This document shows positions 63,004 through 64,000 of a stretch of 64,000 nucleotides of DNA, one piece after another. Every line of letters starts with the position of its first letter. Within the stretch, counting starts at the first letter, position 1. The notes under the pieces were generated by a model, which was not told the DNA's origin, did no database searches, and was given only the letters and a program-made list of their open reading frames with translations. Source of the DNA: Salana multivorans (lineage in GTDB: Bacteria > Actinomycetota > Actinomycetes > Actinomycetales > Beutenbergiaceae); NCBI RefSeq assembly GCF_003751805.1, contig NZ_RKHQ01000001.1, positions 434,001 to 498,000 on the forward strand, given 5' to 3'. The position numbers and the translations under genes were made by a program.

Positions 63004-64000
63004 CTATAGACCCCGACTGAAACCGCCCTGTTCCGGCGTACTCCTGCGCTGCTGGTCAAAAGCAGACCGACGTCGGCGTTCCTGCTCGACCTGCTCAGCC
63101 TGACGTGCCCTCTGCGCAGCACGGGTGCGCTCGATCCGTGCGACTGCCTCGGCAGGTGTCAGGGACCGCAACAACTCGGCTTCCTTTCTCGCCTGGTTCG
63201 CGGTCTTCGCGGCGCGTGCGGCTTCTTGCGCGGGGTTCGCGGTGAGGTACGCCTGTCGATTGCGGGCTACCGTGTCCACGCCGAAGACGCGCGCGACCGC
63301 CGTAAGCCTCGCTGCCCTTGCCTGTTCCGGCCTACTCAGCGACGCATCGCGTGCGGCCCGATGCTCCCGTTCAGCGTCAGCCAAGCCAGGATCGTTATCG
63401 ATCCTGGGCCGGGTAACTCGCTCGACCCAGCCGTCCACGCGGTCGTTCCATCTCGGGGATTCGCCCCACTCGTTCGTCAACTGCTCGCGAACATCGTTGA
63501 GTCGCGCGGTGGCGCGTTCGTGCTCTTCACGTGCGCGACGCTTCCCCAACCACGACGCCTCCCTCAGCTGCGATCCTGCTGCGCGCTCGGCAGCTTCACT
63601 CTGCTGCCACGCGGTAAACGCTGCTCTCGCGGATGAAACGAGCGGCGTGGTGATCTGCTCACGCATCTGTTCGACCCGCGCGCGGGCGGCTTGCTCGGTG
63701 GCCCGCGCCGTCTCGCGTCGCGCCATCTCACCAGCATTCAAGTTGGAGAGAGCCGCGCTGACTCGCTGCCAGCGTTCAGCCACCACCTGGGCACTGTCGG
63801 CGCGCTGCAACAGGGCAGCAATCTCATCGTTCACGAACTGAACGGGGCCGTCCACGATCATGCCGCGAACGGCGTCCTCGGCGGCGCGGGTGGCATGGGC
63901 GAGGCCTCGGTCTGCCGGGTCGCGTTCCAATGCCTCGATGAACTGTGCCCTGGCGTCGGCCATGTTCTCGGCGACGACGTGGAGCCGGTTTACCTCGCGG
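63004..64000 (-). CDS. C-terminal part of a MobF relaxase (5' end outside window)
   Basis: The frame is open at the right edge with REVNRLHVVAENMADARAQF, the junction between the last helicase motif and the helical C-terminus of actinobacterial TraA/TrwC relaxases. It continues as a long charged coiled coil (for example ALLQRADSAQVVAERWQR, EEHERATARLNDVREQL) and a Gln/Arg-rich end. A start at 63963 is possible but the homology continues upstream of it. It contains what the remnant at 60154-61443 lacks at its C-terminus and lies on the opposite strand. Whether the rest of the relaxase is intact cannot be told here. Confidence 0.8.
   Translation of the reverse strand, partial: REVNRLHVVAENMADARAQFIEALERDPADRGLAHATRAAEDAVRGMIVDGPVQFVNDEIAALLQRADSAQVVAERWQRVSAALSNLNAGEMARRETARATEQAARARVEQMREQITTPLVSSARAAFTAWQQSEAAERAAGSQLREASWLGKRRAREEHERATARLNDVREQLTNEWGESPRWNDRVDGWVERVTRPRIDNDPGLADAEREHRAARDASLSRPEQARAARLTAVARVFGVDTVARNRQAYLTANPAQEAARAAKTANQARKEAELLRSLTPAEAVARIERTRAAQRARQAEQVEQERRRRSAFDQQRRSTPEQGGFSRGL

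Overview
The window comes from a high-GC actinobacterium, most likely Micrococcales and close to the Cellulomonadaceae or Promicromonosporaceae. This rests on GC-rich codon use, frequent GTG starts, many starts that look leaderless, DUF501, Pr6Pr, an actinobacterial protein mannosyltransferase, a resuscitation-factor-like G5 protein and an LAxTG surface anchor. The genus is an inference.

Positions 1-52,563 look like ordinary core chromosome. 1-6.2 kb: ppx, dinB, a lipoprotein, a PLDc_N membrane protein, DUF501, an FtsB/DivIC-like protein and enolase. 6.2-16.1 kb: a hemicellulose oligosaccharide locus with a LacI-type repressor, a divergent ABC importer (binding protein and two permeases), two GH2 enzymes and a GH51 arabinofuranosidase, controlled by three near-identical operators exactly 32 bp apart. 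16.1-27.1 kb: housekeeping genes (mazG, lipoprotein, mfd, pth, rplY, CYTH, inositol phosphatase, prs, glmU, tRNA-Gln). 27.2-35.6 kb: small regulators, gamma-carbonic anhydrase, DUF2975 plus HTH pair, ABC-F ATPase, lipoprotein hydrolase, Pr6Pr and an MFS/TetR pair. 35.6-38.4 kb: a metal-handling cluster with a SmtB-like ArsR sensor, a histidine-rich protein, a CobW GTPase and two Zur/Fur-like boxes. 38.4-52.4 kb: a redox operon, rsmA, a G5 protein, tatD, metG, an aminotransferase, pncA, an anchored asparaginase, rsmI, protein mannosyltransferase and tRNA-Ala(CGC).

From the 3' end of tRNA-Ala(CGC) at 52.56 kb to the right edge the sequence is a decayed, mosaic integrated region. It holds a serine recombinase with an in-frame TAA whose frame runs through the tRNA, a DUF4913-like gene fused at its 5' end to a regulator fragment, a frameshifted racemase with its XRE-cupin regulator, a C5 DNA methyltransferase with a second gene nested in another frame, and an uncharacterised translationally coupled two-gene module. 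Beyond these are a MobF relaxase lacking its nicking domain, a GNAT acetyltransferase, a beta-lactamase-like hydrolase, and the C-terminal part of a relaxase on the opposite strand. The two relaxase pieces are complementary in content, which suggests an inversion or a second copy.

The most promising observations are the nested gene in the methyltransferase, the coupled two-gene module at 58.4-60.1 kb, the broken relaxase halves, and the phased LacI operators.
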